From assembly GCF_023155855.1 (NCBI RefSeq), contig NZ_JAKNUT010000004.1, positions 248,001-312,000 on the forward strand: DNA of 64,000 nt. Direction: 5' to 3'. A model generated the notes under the pieces. It had not been told where the DNA came from. It did not search any database and saw only the letters and a list, made by a program, of their open reading frames with translations. The position numbers were made by a program, and so were the translations under genes. Every line of letters begins with the position of its first letter. Within the stretch, counting starts at the first letter, position 1. This DNA is from Microbacterium aoyamense. Lineage in GTDB: Bacteria > Actinomycetota > Actinomycetes > Actinomycetales > Microbacteriaceae. Of the stretch, positions 28,929-37,972 are shown piece by piece.

Positions 28929-29141
28929 TCTCCGACGGATGTCAGGGGATGTGCGTGCGCACCGCCGCGAGAAAGCCGTCGAGGTCGTCCGTCCCGCGTG
29001 CAGAATTGCGGGGGGATGCTGCGACACGCCGCTCAGCCGGACCCGGCCCACGGCGTGTCGCCGACGACGCCCGCTGATCTGCACGCGAGACAGCAGGGCG
29101 CGCCGGGCCGCGGCATCCGTCCGTCCGTCGCACCCGGCCGC

Positions 29142-29147
29142 GATAAT
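29142..29147 (+). promoter_or_regulatory. -10 element of recO, leaderless
   Basis: GATAAT ends 6 nt before the recO GTG. Confidence 0.5.
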
Positions 29148-29153
29148 GGAATC

Positions 29154-29888
29154 GTGCCCACCTTCCGCGACGAGGTCGTGATCCTGCGCACCCACAAGCT
29201 GGGTGAGGCGGACCGCATCCTCACGATGCTGAGCCGCCGCAACGGCAAGCTCCGCGCCGTCGCGAAAGGGGTCCGGCGCACGTCGTCGCGTTTCGGGTCG
29301 CGGCTCGAGCCGTTCATGGTGGCCGATGTCCTGCTCTACCAGGGCCGAACGCTCGACATCGTGCAGCAGGCCGAGTCGCTCGGCTCGTACGGTGCCGACA
29401 TCGCGATCCACTACGACCGCTACACCTCGGCACACGCCATGGTCGAGGCGGCTGACCGCCTCAACGAGGCCGAGGCCACGCCGCAGCAGTACCTGCTCCT
29501 GGTCGGCGGACTCCGCGCGCTCGCGCAGGGCGAGCACTCCTCGCGCAGCGTGCTCGACAGCTATCTCCTGCGCGCGATGGCGCTGAGCGGCTGGGCGCCC
29601 GGTCTCGCCGAATGCGCGCGCTGCGGCAAGCCCGGTCCGCACGACAGCTTCGTCGCGCAGCTCGGCGGCATGATCTGCGCCGATTGCGCCCCGACCGGTG
29701 CCCCGCGGGTCGCCCCGCCGACGGTCTCGCTCCTGCAGTCGCTGATGGCGGGGGAGTGGGATGACGTGGATGCCGCGGCTCCGGCCTCCAGCGCCGCCGC
29801 TTCCGGACTCATCGCGGCCTACGCCCAGTGGCACCTCGAGCGCGGCATCCGCTCGCTCGCCCATGTCTCCACAGGGGATCCCCGATGA
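29154..29888 (+). CDS. recO: DNA repair protein RecO
   Basis: RecO works with RecR and RecF to load RecA onto SSB-coated single-stranded DNA. The 244-residue protein has an N-terminal OB fold ([18 protein letters not shown]), a helical middle and a zinc finger (CARCGKPG...CADC). The GTG at 29154 is chosen because it fits the family N-terminus and follows a -10 element by 6 nt. Translation is coupled to uppS by an ATGA overlap (29885-29888). Confidence 0.94.
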   Translation: MPTFRDEVVILRTHKLGEADRILTMLSRRNGKLRAVAKGVRRTSSRFGSRLEPFMVADVLLYQGRTLDIVQQAESLGSYGADIAIHYDRYTSAHAMVEAADRLNEAEATPQQYLLLVGGLRALAQGEHSSRSVLDSYLLRAMALSGWAPGLAECARCGKPGPHDSFVAQLGGMICADCAPTGAPRVAPPTVSLLQSLMAGEWDDVDAAAPASSAAASGLIAAYAQWHLERGIRSLAHVSTGDPR

Positions 29889-30688
29889 CGCCCAAGCCGT
29901 TCACGCACAAAGACGCCGTCGCGTACAAGCCCATCGACTGGACGGGGCTGTACCCGCCCGCCTTCCCCAAGGGCTCGGTGCCGAGCCACGTCGCGATCGT
30001 CATGGACGGCAACGGCCGCTGGGCCAACCGTCGCGGCGAGACCCGCATCGAGGGCCACAAGGCCGGCGAGGCGGCGCTGCTGGATGTCGTCGCGGGAGCG
30101 ATCCAGGCGGGAGTCAAGCACCTCTCGGTCTACGCGTTCTCGACCGAGAACTGGAGCAGATCGCCCGACGAGGTGCGCTTCCTGATGGGATTCAATCGCG
30201 ATGTGCTGCACCGTCGCCGTGACCAGCTCAACGAGTGGGGCGTGCGCGTGCGGTGGGCGGGTCGCAAGCCGCGGCTCTGGGGCTCGGTCATCAAGGAGCT
30301 GCAGTACGCCGAGCAGCTGACACGCGGCAACGACGTGCTCACCCTCACGATGTGCGTGAACTACGGCGGCCGGGTCGAGCTGGTCGACGCCATGCGATCG
30401 ATCGGCGACGACATCGCCGCGGGGCGCCTGCGTTCGTCGGCGATCACCGAGAAGCTGATCGCGCGCAGGCTCTACCAGCCCGACATGCCGGATGTGGATC
30501 TGTTCATCCGCTCGAGCGGCGAGCAGCGCACCTCGAACTTCCTCCTGTGGGAGTCCGCGTATGCCGAGTTCGTCTTCCTCGATCAGCTGTGGCCCGACTT
30601 CAGCCGCACCGACCTCTGGCAGGCGATCGGGCTCTACCTCGACCGCGACCGGCGCTTCGGCGGAGCCGTCGATGCGCCCGCGATCTGA
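29885..30688 (+). CDS. uppS: Isoprenyl transferase (di-trans,poly-cis-undecaprenyl-diphosphate synthase)
   Basis: A cis-prenyltransferase that makes the long-chain polyprenyl diphosphate carrier for cell-wall synthesis. The 267-residue protein has the catalytic [12 protein letters not shown], the substrate motif [11 protein letters not shown] and the C-terminal signature [20 protein letters not shown] in part ([15 protein letters not shown]). The start is the ATG within ATGA shared with the recO stop. recO-uppS is a typical actinobacterial pair. Confidence 0.95.
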   Translation: MTPKPFTHKDAVAYKPIDWTGLYPPAFPKGSVPSHVAIVMDGNGRWANRRGETRIEGHKAGEAALLDVVAGAIQAGVKHLSVYAFSTENWSRSPDEVRFLMGFNRDVLHRRRDQLNEWGVRVRWAGRKPRLWGSVIKELQYAEQLTRGNDVLTLTMCVNYGGRVELVDAMRSIGDDIAAGRLRSSAITEKLIARRLYQPDMPDVDLFIRSSGEQRTSNFLLWESAYAEFVFLDQLWPDFSRTDLWQAIGLYLDRDRRFGGAVDAPAI

Positions 30689-30730
30689 TTCGTCGGAATA
30701 CATCCCGGCGCTCCCGCGGTTGTGCCTGAC

Positions 30731-31411
30731 ATGACGGATGCCATCAAGATCGACGTGTGGAGTGACATCGCTTGCCCCTGGTGCTACATCGGCAAGCGCA
30801 ACCTCGAGAACGGACTGGCCGCGGCATCCGCCGACGCCGACGCTCCTCTCGTCGAGGTGACGTATCACTCGTTCGAACTCTCGCCCGACACACCGGTCGA
30901 CTTCGAGGGATCGAGCGCCGACTTCCTGGCGAAGCACAAGGGCATCCCTCTCGCTCAGGTGAACGAGATGCAGGACCGCGTCACGGGTATCGCCGCGGCC
31001 GCAGGCCTCGAGTACCACCTCGACGACGTCCACCAGACGAACACCGTCAAGGCCCACGAGCTCCTGCACTTCGCGAAGGAGCAGGGCCGTCAGCTCGAGC
31101 TCGCCGAGCGACTCATGTCGGCCTACTTCACCGAAGGCCGTCACCTCGGCCGGATCGATGAGCTCGTGGCGCTGGCTGTGGATGCCGGACTCGACGCCGA
31201 CGCGGCGCGCGAAGCCCTCGAGTCCAGCCGCTTCCTCGCCGCGGTCCGCGAAGACCAGGCCCAGGCATCCGCTTATGGCATCAACGGCGTGCCGTTCTTC
31301 GTGATCAACGGCAAGTACGGCGTCTCGGGCGCCCAGCCCGCTGAGGCGTTCACGCAGATCGTGCGCCAGGTGTGGGACGAGCAGCGCGAGCCGGCTGCCG
31401 AACCCGCCTGA
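30731..31411 (+). CDS. DsbA/FrnE family thiol oxidoreductase
   Basis: A 226-residue cytoplasmic DsbA-fold protein. The active site is DIACPWCYIG (Cys-Pro-Trp-Cys), with the cis-Pro region INGVPFFVINGKYGVSGAQ. Relatives are FrnE-like disulfide isomerases and polyketide-linked oxidoreductases. There is no signal peptide, so it should act in the cytoplasm on oxidatively damaged proteins or small thiols. The ATG at 30731 is used; an in-frame GTG at 30722 is possible, and neither has a clear ribosome site. uppS ends 42 nt upstream. Confidence 0.87.
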   Translation: MTDAIKIDVWSDIACPWCYIGKRNLENGLAAASADADAPLVEVTYHSFELSPDTPVDFEGSSADFLAKHKGIPLAQVNEMQDRVTGIAAAAGLEYHLDDVHQTNTVKAHELLHFAKEQGRQLELAERLMSAYFTEGRHLGRIDELVALAVDAGLDADAAREALESSRFLAAVREDQAQASAYGINGVPFFVINGKYGVSGAQPAEAFTQIVRQVWDEQREPAAEPA

Positions 31412-31412
31412 G

Positions 31413-31904
31413 TCAGCCCGGGAGGTTCGCCTCGATGACCGACACGATCGACGGGTCGTCGGGCTTCGTCTTCGGCGAGAAGCGGCGCACGGTGCCATCG
31501 GGCAGCACGACGAACTTCTCGAAGTTCCACGTGACCCGGCCGGTCTCGTCCGCGGAGTCCTTGAGCTCCTTGTAGAGGGGAGCGGCGTTGCGTCCGTTGA
31601 CCTTCACCTTGTCGAAGACGGGGAACGAGACGCCCCACGTCGTCGCGCAGTAGTCGAGGATCTCTTCGGTGGAACCGGGCTCCTGGAGGAACTGGTTGCT
31701 CGGGAATCCGACGACGCTGAATCCGCGCTCGGCGTACGCCTTCTGCAGCTGCTCGAGCTGCTCGTACTGGGGGGTGAGTCCGCATTTCGAGGCGAGGTTC
31801 ACGACGAGGAACACTTTGTCGCCCAGATCGGAGAGCGTCGTCGTGCCGCCGTCGGCGGTCTGGAAGGGGATTTCGCGGACATCTGTGGTCGTCGCCTCGG
31901 TCAT
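31413..31904 (-). CDS. Glutathione peroxidase-family thiol peroxidase
   Basis: A 163-residue peroxidase. The catalytic tetrad is recognisable: Cys41 in NLASKCGLTPQY, Gln in GFPSNQF, Trp and Asn in WNFEKF. Most bacterial members use thioredoxin (or mycothiol-linked donors) rather than glutathione, which actinobacteria lack; a second Cys in ILDYCATTWG (Cys86) could be the resolving cysteine. TACCCT on the minus strand lies 6 nt before the ATG, a leaderless start. It converges with the dsbA-like gene with a 1-nt gap. Confidence 0.92.
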   Translation of the reverse strand: MTEATTTDVREIPFQTADGGTTTLSDLGDKVFLVVNLASKCGLTPQYEQLEQLQKAYAERGFSVVGFPSNQFLQEPGSTEEILDYCATTWGVSFPVFDKVKVNGRNAAPLYKELKDSADETGRVTWNFEKFVVLPDGTVRRFSPKTKPDDPSIVSVIEANLPG

Positions 31905-31910
31905 ATTCCC

Positions 31911-31916
31911 AGGGTA
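31911..31916 (-). promoter_or_regulatory. -10 element of the peroxidase gene, leaderless
   Basis: TACCCT on the minus strand ends 6 nt before the ATG at 31904. Confidence 0.4.
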
Positions 31917-31952
31917 AGACCTGGCGTTCGGCGTAGGGGCAGAAAGCAATGG

Positions 31953-31958
31953 AAGAAT
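31953..31958 (+). promoter_or_regulatory. -10 element of dusB-dgt-dnaG, leaderless
   Basis: AAGAAT ends 6 nt before the dusB GTG. It is a weaker match to TANNNT than the others but has the same spacing. Confidence 0.35.
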
Positions 31959-31964
31959 GAAGTC

Positions 31965-33131
31965 GTGACCACTGCCATCGCTCCCGCGCGCGCTCTGCGC
32001 ATCGGGCCCATCGAGCTCGACGCCCCCGTCGTGCTCGCGCCGATGGCCGGCATCACGAACACGGCGTTCCGGCGCCTGTGCCGCGAGTACGGCGCGGGTC
32101 TGTACGTGAGCGAGATGATCACGACGCGGGCGCTGGTCGAACGCAATGCCACGACGATGCGGCTCATCACGCACCACGAGTCCGAGAAGCCGCGGTCGAT
32201 CCAGCTCTACGGCGTCGACCCTGCGACTACCGAAGCCGCCGTGCGGATGCTCGTCGAAGAGGATCGCGCCGACCACATCGACCTCAACTTCGGGTGCCCC
32301 GTGCCCAAGGTCACCCGCAAGGGGGGCGGCGCCGCGCTGCCGTGGAAGACCGAGCTCTTCCGCGAGATCGTGACGCGCGCCGCGCGCGCGGCCGGCGACA
32401 TCCCGCTGACGGTCAAGATGCGCAAAGGCATCGATTCCGATCACCTGACCTACCTCGATGCGGGTCGCATCGCCGAGGACGCCGGCGTCGCGGCGGTCGC
32501 GCTGCACGCCCGCACGGCCGCCGAGTTCTACTCCGGCCAGGCCGACTGGTCGGCGATCGCGGCCCTGAAAGAGGCGGTGACGAGTGTGCCCGTGCTCGGC
32601 AACGGCGACATCTGGTCGGCCGACGACGCCGTGCGCATGATGGCCGAGACGGGGTGCGACGGCGTCGTCGTCGGACGCGGATGCCTCGGCCGCCCGTGGC
32701 TGTTCGGCGACCTCGCCCGTGCTCTCGGCGGCCCGCACGCCGCGACGGGTGCTCCGGTCGACGCGACCCTCGGATTCGTCGCGCAGGCGTTCCGCCGGCA
32801 CGCGGAGCTGCTCGTCGAGTTCTTCGAGGACGAGGATCGCGGATGCCGCGACATCCGCAAGCACGTCGCCTGGTACTTCAAGGGCTATCCCGTGGGCGGC
32901 GACACGCGCGCCGCGCTCGCGACGGTCGAAAGCCTCGCGCAGATCGACGACCTTCTGGCGACGCTCGACCTCGCCGCTCCCTACCCGGGCGCCGCCGCCG
33001 AGGGCCAGCGCGGCAGGGCCGGCACGCCCAAGCGTCCTGCGCTGCCCGACGGATGGCTCGCCTCGCGCGACCTCGGGGCCGAAGCATCCCGCACCCTCGC
33101 CGAAGCGGAACTCGACCACAGTGGCGGGTGA
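31965..33131 (+). CDS. dusB: tRNA-dihydrouridine synthase
   Basis: A flavin enzyme that reduces uridines to dihydrouridine in tRNA D-loops. The 388-residue protein has a TIM-barrel with VLAPMAGITNTAFRRLC, the catalytic cysteine in LNFGCPVPKVTRKGGGAAL, the FMN-binding VAALHARTA and GDIWSADDAVRMM, and a C-terminal helical tRNA-binding domain. The GTG start follows a -10-like element by 6 nt. Its end overlaps the dgt GTG by 11 nt. Confidence 0.93.
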   Translation: MTTAIAPARALRIGPIELDAPVVLAPMAGITNTAFRRLCREYGAGLYVSEMITTRALVERNATTMRLITHHESEKPRSIQLYGVDPATTEAAVRMLVEEDRADHIDLNFGCPVPKVTRKGGGAALPWKTELFREIVTRAARAAGDIPLTVKMRKGIDSDHLTYLDAGRIAEDAGVAAVALHARTAAEFYSGQADWSAIAALKEAVTSVPVLGNGDIWSADDAVRMMAETGCDGVVVGRGCLGRPWLFGDLARALGGPHAATGAPVDATLGFVAQAFRRHAELLVEFFEDEDRGCRDIRKHVAWYFKGYPVGGDTRAALATVESLAQIDDLLATLDLAAPYPGAAAEGQRGRAGTPKRPALPDGWLASRDLGAEASRTLAEAELDHSGG

Positions 33132-34482
33132 CCCGCTGACGGCCGACGCGCTCGAGCGCCCGGCGGGCTACGACGAGCAGGACGGCGAGCGATTCCTGCG
33201 CGAGCGCCACCGCTCCCAGCGCGACGACTTCGCCCGTGACCGCGCGCGCGTGCTGCACTCCGCAGCTCTGCGTCGCCTCGCGGCCAAGACCCAGGTGCTG
33301 AGCCCCGCGAGCCCCGCGGACTTCGCCCGCAATCGCCTCACGCACTCGCTCGAAGTCGCGCAGGTCGGTCGCGAGCTCGCGACGGCCCTGCGCCTCTCGC
33401 CCGACGTCGTCGACACGGCGTGCTTGAGCCACGACCTCGGGCACCCGCCGTTCGGACACAACGGCGAACGCGCCCTCAACGAGTGGGCCGAGGACATCGG
33501 CGGGTTCGAGGGCAATGCGCAGTCGCTCCGCATCCTGAGCCGCCTCGAGCCCAAGATCGTCGACGCCGAAGGCCGCACGTTCGGGCTCAACCTCACGCGT
33601 GCGAGCCTCGACGCGACGTGCAAGTACCCGTGGACGGCCGATCATCCGCTGCCCGATCCCGGCGGACGCCTGAAGTTCGGCGTGTACCCCGACGACGAGC
33701 CGGTCTTCAGATGGATGCGAGAGGGCGCGCCCGGTCGGGTGCGCTGCATCGAGGCCGAGGTCATGGACCTTTCGGACGACATCGCGTACTCGGTCCACGA
33801 CTTCGAGGACGCGATCGTCAACGGCTATCTCGACCCCGCATGGCTCGCCGCGCCCGCGGGCCACGAAGCGCTGCTGACCGCCATCCAGTCGTGGGTCGGC
33901 TTCGACTTCGCACGTGATGAGCTCGCCGACGCGCTCTACCGCCTCATGCGGATGCCCGAGTGGATCGTGTCGTTCGACGGAACCCGGGGCGATCTCGCGC
34001 GGCTCAAGAACCTGACGTCCGATCTCATCGGCCGCTTCGCGCGCGCCGCCGTGACCGCGACGCGCGACGCGTACTCGGGCGCCGTGCTCACGCGCTACCG
34101 CGCACACGTCGTCGTGCCGCGCGTCATCGAGGCCGAGATGGCGGTGCTCAAGGGCATCATCGGCGCGGCCGTCGTGTCGATCGACGGCCGCAAGCAGCTC
34201 TACAAGGAGCAGCGGCGTGTGCTCAAGCGCCTCGCGACCGCGTTGTGGGAGCACCCCGGCGAGCTCGACGCCATGAGCTCCGAGGACTTCGAGAGCGCGT
34301 CGACGGATGCCGCGCGTCGCCGCGTCGTCGTGGACCAGGTCGCGAGCCTCACGGATCAGATCGCGATCGCCTGGCACGAGCGTCTCGTGGGCGATGTGGA
34401 TGTCGCATCCATCGGCATCTGGGCGCCGCGTGGTTCAGATACGCGCGCCACGCGGCCCGCGCGGGTCGCGGAGGCGACCTGA
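33121..34482 (+). CDS. dgt: Deoxyguanosinetriphosphate triphosphohydrolase-like protein
   Basis: An HD-domain dNTP triphosphohydrolase that breaks down dNTPs and may set nucleotide pools. The 453-residue protein has NRLTHSLEVAQVGREL (first metal His), SHDLGHPPFGHNGERAL (HD pair and second His) and a late Asp in MDLSDDIAYSVHD. The GTG at 33121 lies inside the dusB end; this start is chosen because the N-terminus matches the actinobacterial family (GYDEQDGERFLRERHRSQR in part). The stop overlaps the dnaG ATG (ATGA-like TGATG). Some dGTPases of this family limit phage growth; here the core operon context suggests a house role. Confidence 0.92.
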   Translation: MAGDPLTADALERPAGYDEQDGERFLRERHRSQRDDFARDRARVLHSAALRRLAAKTQVLSPASPADFARNRLTHSLEVAQVGRELATALRLSPDVVDTACLSHDLGHPPFGHNGERALNEWAEDIGGFEGNAQSLRILSRLEPKIVDAEGRTFGLNLTRASLDATCKYPWTADHPLPDPGGRLKFGVYPDDEPVFRWMREGAPGRVRCIEAEVMDLSDDIAYSVHDFEDAIVNGYLDPAWLAAPAGHEALLTAIQSWVGFDFARDELADALYRLMRMPEWIVSFDGTRGDLARLKNLTSDLIGRFARAAVTATRDAYSGAVLTRYRAHVVVPRVIEAEMAVLKGIIGAAVVSIDGRKQLYKEQRRVLKRLATALWEHPGELDAMSSEDFESASTDAARRRVVVDQVASLTDQIAIAWHERLVGDVDVASIGIWAPRGSDTRATRPARVAEAT

Positions 34483-36329
34483 TGGCCGGGCGCATCCGGC
34501 AGGCCGACGTCGACGAAGTCAAGGCACGGACGAACATCGCCGACATCATCGGCGAGCGCGTCGCGCTCAAGCCCGCGGGCGTCGGTGCGATGAAGGGACT
34601 CTGCCCCTTCCACGACGAGCGCAGCCCGAGCTTCAACGTGCGTCCTCAGGCCGGCTTCTACCACTGCTTCGGCTGCGGCGAGTCGGGCGACGTGTACTCG
34701 TTCCTGCGCGCGATGGACCACGTCACCTTCACCGAAGCCGTCGAGCGCCTCGCGGGGAAGATCGGCTACACGCTTCACTACGAGGACGGGGGAGCGGCGC
34801 CCGAGACGACCGGCCGCGCGCGCCTGTACGCCGCGAACGCGGCCGCGGCGGAGTTCTTCCGCGCGCAGCTCGCCGCGCCCGAAGCCGACATCGCGCGCCG
34901 GTTCCTCGGCGAGCGGGGCTTCGACGCCGGCGCTGCGGCGCACTTCGGCGTCGGCTATGCGCCGAAGGGCTGGTCGAACATGCTGGCGGCCCTGCGCGAC
35001 AAGGGGTTCACCGACGACATCCTCTCGGCCGCCGGACTCGTCTCGCAGGGCCAGCGCGGCGTCTACGACCGCTTCCGCGGGCGGGTCGTCTGGCCGATCC
35101 GCGACGTGACGGGCCAGGTCATCGGATTCGGTGCGCGGCGTCTGTTCGACGACGACAACGGCCCGAAGTACCTCAACACCCCCGAGACGACGATCTACAA
35201 GAAGGCCCAGGTGCTCTACGGTCTCGACCTCGCCAAGCGCGACATCTCGCGCGAGCACCGGGTCGTCGTCGTCGAGGGCTACACCGACGTCATGGCGTGC
35301 CATCTCGCGGGCGTCACGACAGCGATCGCGACGTGCGGCACGGCGTTCGGCTCCGATCACATCACGGTGCTGCGACGGGTGATGGGGGATGACTCGGCCG
35401 CCGGCGAGGTCGTCTTCACGTTCGATCCGGATGCCGCGGGTCAGAAGGCGGCGCTGCGCGCCTTCGCCGATGCGAAGCGGTTCAACGCGCAGACGTACGT
35501 CGCCACGGGGCCCGAGGGTCTCGACCCGTGCGATCTGCGTCTGCAGCGCGGAGACGGCGCCGTGCGCACGCTCATGGACGCCAAGGTGCCCATGGTCGAG
35601 TTCGTCATCGACCAGCGGATCACCGGCTACGACCTGGCGTCCGTCGAAGGGCGCGTCGGCGCGCTCCGCGCCGCCGCTCCCGTCGTCGCCGAGCTGCGGG
35701 ATCCGCTGCTCCAGCCCGAGTACGTGCGCGTGCTGGCGCGGCGCCTGGGCCTGGACACCGAGGACGTCCGTCGCGAGGTCGAGCGTGCAGCCCGGGGCGG
35801 CTCCTCGCGCCCCGAGCGCACACCTCAGGCGGACGCGCCCGCCGACGTGGCAGAGGTGCGCGTGACCCTCGCGTCGTTGCCGCAGACGCCGGATGCCGCG
35901 CTCGAGCGAGACGCGCTGAAGGGCTTCCTGCAGTTCGGGCACCGACTCGACGGCGGATTGATCGACCGTGCCGTGGCGCTCCCGATGCGGCATCCCGCGC
36001 TCGATGCCGTCCGCCAGGCCGTCGCCTCAGCGCCCGACCGCGCGAAGGTCGGCTGGTCGGCGGACGCGGTCACGACGGTGCGCGAACCGTTCCGGGGCCT
36101 GGGCGCCGAACTGCTCGCATCGGACTTCCCCGCTCTCACCGACGACGCCGCCGTCGCCTTGGCGGCATCGTTGGCACGCCGACTCATTCTGCGGGGGATC
36201 GGCGCCGAGAAGGCGGAGCTGCTCGGCGCGATCCAGCGCGTGCCCGTCGATTCGGCGGAGGGCCGCGGCATCCGTCTTCGTCTTCATGAGCTCGACCAGG
36301 ACCGCCGGCGACTCACCGACGAGGAGTAG
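34482..36329 (+). CDS. dnaG: DNA primase
   Basis: DnaG makes RNA primers at the replication fork. The 615-residue protein has the CHC2 zinc finger (CPFHDERSPSF...YHCFGCGESGD), a TOPRIM catalytic core (VVVVEGYTDVMACHLAG and FDPDAAGQKAAL) and a C-terminal helicase-binding domain. The order dgt-dnaG is a standard actinobacterial pair. The ATG overlaps the dgt stop by one base. Confidence 0.96.
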   Translation: MAGRIRQADVDEVKARTNIADIIGERVALKPAGVGAMKGLCPFHDERSPSFNVRPQAGFYHCFGCGESGDVYSFLRAMDHVTFTEAVERLAGKIGYTLHYEDGGAAPETTGRARLYAANAAAAEFFRAQLAAPEADIARRFLGERGFDAGAAAHFGVGYAPKGWSNMLAALRDKGFTDDILSAAGLVSQGQRGVYDRFRGRVVWPIRDVTGQVIGFGARRLFDDDNGPKYLNTPETTIYKKAQVLYGLDLAKRDISREHRVVVVEGYTDVMACHLAGVTTAIATCGTAFGSDHITVLRRVMGDDSAAGEVVFTFDPDAAGQKAALRAFADAKRFNAQTYVATGPEGLDPCDLRLQRGDGAVRTLMDAKVPMVEFVIDQRITGYDLASVEGRVGALRAAAPVVAELRDPLLQPEYVRVLARRLGLDTEDVRREVERAARGGSSRPERTPQADAPADVAEVRVTLASLPQTPDAALERDALKGFLQFGHRLDGGLIDRAVALPMRHPALDAVRQAVASAPDRAKVGWSADAVTTVREPFRGLGAELLASDFPALTDDAAVALAASLARRLILRGIGAEKAELLGAIQRVPVDSAEGRGIRLRLHELDQDRRRLTDEE

Positions 36330-36353
36330 CTGGCGCGAACGCGCACCGACAGG

Positions 36354-36359
36354 CAGGAT
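36354..36359 (+). promoter_or_regulatory. -10 element of the orphan ABC ATPase gene
   Basis: CAGGAT ends 6 nt before the ATG. The C in position 1 is unusual, but the spacing is the same as at other leaderless genes. Confidence 0.3.
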
Positions 36360-36365
36360 GGCGAT

Positions 36366-37148
36366 ATGGCCGCATCACGAGACGCCGACGTCGCGATCCG
36401 CGCGATCGACCTGTCGATCGCCCACGACCGCCGCGCGGGCACCCCGCGCGTCGTGGACGGGGTGTCCTTCACCCTGGCGCGCGGCGGCATGCTCACGGTC
36501 ATGGGCCCGACGGGCGCGGGCAAATCGAGCCTCGCCGCCGTGCTCGCAGGGCACGACCGCGGCCTCGGCGTCGTCGGCGGCGAGGCGTACGTCGAGGGCA
36601 TCCGTGTGCGCCGCCCCGGCCGCGACCACCGGGTGCTGACCTACGTCACCGGGTATCTGCCGCAGGCCGCGGGGGCGGGGCTTCCGGCGCGCCAGACGGT
36701 CTCCGAGGTCATCGGCGCGCCCATCACGAGCCGTGACCGGCACGTCAACCAGCGCGCCCTCGCCGTGCGGATCGCAACCCTGCTGGACGAGCTCATGCTG
36801 CCGCTGGGCGCCGCGAACCAGTTCCCCTACGAGTTGAGCGCGGGCATGCGACAGCGCGTCGCGCTCGCGCGCGCCCTGGTGCTGCAGCCGAAGATCCTCG
36901 TCGCCGACGAACCCTTCGCGAACATGGACGTCGAGGTGCGTCGCGCCGCCCGCGATGCGATCCTGCGCCGGCGCCGGGACTACAGGATGTCGGCGCTCAT
37001 CGTGACGAACGAGCCCGAGGTCGCCTCAGAACTGGGCGCGCACGTGCTCGTGCTGAGGAGCGGTCACGCCGTCGCCTTCGGCCGGAGCACGGCGGATCTG
37101 CTGTGGACGCCGAGCGGCGAGGCGGACCGTCGATTGATCACCGTCTGA
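36366..37148 (+). CDS. ABC transporter ATP-binding protein (orphan)
   Basis: A 260-residue ABC ATPase. Walker A is GPTGAGKSS (about 45-53), the signature is LSAGMRQRV instead of the usual LSGGQ, Walker B is ILVADEPFANMD and the switch His is replaced by the N in IVTNEPE. No permease gene lies nearby (dnaG before, tRNA-Asn after). The overall form resembles oligopeptide-type ATPases. It could be a regulator or work with a permease elsewhere; the changed switch residue may lower turnover. Confidence 0.88.
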   Translation: MAASRDADVAIRAIDLSIAHDRRAGTPRVVDGVSFTLARGGMLTVMGPTGAGKSSLAAVLAGHDRGLGVVGGEAYVEGIRVRRPGRDHRVLTYVTGYLPQAAGAGLPARQTVSEVIGAPITSRDRHVNQRALAVRIATLLDELMLPLGAANQFPYELSAGMRQRVALARALVLQPKILVADEPFANMDVEVRRAARDAILRRRRDYRMSALIVTNEPEVASELGAHVLVLRSGHAVAFGRSTADLLWTPSGEADRRLITV

Positions 37149-37210
37149 GTTCACGAGCACCCCTCAGGCTTTGCTAGGATAGTCGAGTTGCCTCGCGCGA
37201 GCGGGGCTCT

Positions 37211-37283
37211 TCCTCGGTAGCTCAATTGGCAGAGCAGCCGGCTGTTAACCGGCAGGTTCTTGGTTCGAGTCCAAGCCGGGGAG
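37211..37283 (+). tRNA. tRNA-Asn (anticodon GTT)
   Basis: A 73-nt cloverleaf: acceptor TCCTCGG/CCGGGGA, D stem GCTC/GAGC, anticodon stem GCCGG/CCGGC with loop CTGTTAA (anticodon GTT), T arm CTTGG TTCGAGT CCAAG and discriminator G. No CCA is encoded. A TAGGAT element upstream (near 37176) may be the -10. A hairpin terminator follows. Confidence 0.97.
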
Positions 37284-37318
37284 CGAGAATCCCGCGTCAT
37301 CTGCGCGGCTCTCGAATG

Positions 37319-37345
37319 AAGGCCCGGGCTTCCACCCCGGGCCTT
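37319..37345. terminator. Bidirectional hairpin terminator between tRNA-Asn and def
   Basis: AAGGCCCGGG and CCCGGGCCTT form a perfect 10-bp stem with a 7-nt loop. It lies between the convergent tRNA-Asn and def genes and can serve both. Confidence 0.75.
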
Positions 37346-37364
37346 CCCCGTTCCTGCAGGAACC

Positions 37365-37931
37365 TCAGGCGTCGATGTCGTCGACGCCCGGCATCCACGA
37401 GACGCCGGGACGCCCCCACCCGCGCTTGCGGGCGATCTTCTGCACCGTCTTCCAATCGCCGTCGTCGAGGCGATCGACGTAGAGCACGCCGTCGAGGTGG
37501 TCGAACTCGTGCTGCAGGATGCGGGCGCGCCAGCCGTCGACCTCGAGGCGGACGGCGGCCCCGTCGAGGTCGGTGCCCGTCAGGAGCGCCGACTCGGAGC
37601 GGCGGAGCGGGAATCGCTCGCTCGGGAACGACAGGCACCCTTCGGACTCCTCATCGGGGTCCGGAGCGCCGGGCTCGAGCGGACGGATCCACAGCTCGGG
37701 GTTGATGACGACACCGCGCCACGGCGTGCCGTCGTCGTCGGCGTACGAGTACGTGAAGATCCGCAGCGACACGCCCACTTGCGGCGCCGCGAGGCCGACG
37801 CCCGGTGCGCGATCCATCGTCTCGAACATGTCGGCGACGAGGGTGCGCACCTCGTCCGTGATCTCATCGACGAGGGACGCAGGAGCGTGAAGGACGGGAT
37901 CGCCCATGATGCGAATCGGGAGAACGGCCAC
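37365..37931 (-). CDS. def: Peptide deformylase
   Basis: Def removes the formyl group from nascent N-formylmethionine. The 188-residue metalloprotein has the three family motifs GVGLAAPQVG, EGCLSFP (metal Cys) and LQHEFDHLDGVLYVDRL (HExxH type, HEFDH). The GTG start is preferred because TAGGCT on the minus strand ends 6 nt upstream. The C-terminal tail after WKTVQKIARKRGW is short and acidic. Confidence 0.96.
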   Translation of the reverse strand: MAVLPIRIMGDPVLHAPASLVDEITDEVRTLVADMFETMDRAPGVGLAAPQVGVSLRIFTYSYADDDGTPWRGVVINPELWIRPLEPGAPDPDEESEGCLSFPSERFPLRRSESALLTGTDLDGAAVRLEVDGWRARILQHEFDHLDGVLYVDRLDDGDWKTVQKIARKRGWGRPGVSWMPGVDDIDA

Positions 37932-37937
37932 GTCTCC

Positions 37938-37943
37938 AGCCTA
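37938..37943 (-). promoter_or_regulatory. -10 element of def, leaderless
   Basis: TAGGCT on the minus strand ends 6 nt before the def GTG at 37931. Confidence 0.5.
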
Positions 37944-37960
37944 TCGAGCGGCACTGCGGT

Positions 37961-37966
37961 TAGTGT
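37961..37966 (+). promoter_or_regulatory. -10 element of the DMT transporter gene, leaderless
   Basis: TAGTGT ends 6 nt before the GTG at 37973. Confidence 0.45.
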
Positions 37967-37972
37967 CGAGGG

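Noticed and set aside
37350..37363. 14-bp palindrome GTTCCTGCAGGAAC after the tRNA-Asn terminator
   Set aside because: It is a single short palindrome with no associated promoter or gene start; it may be chance.
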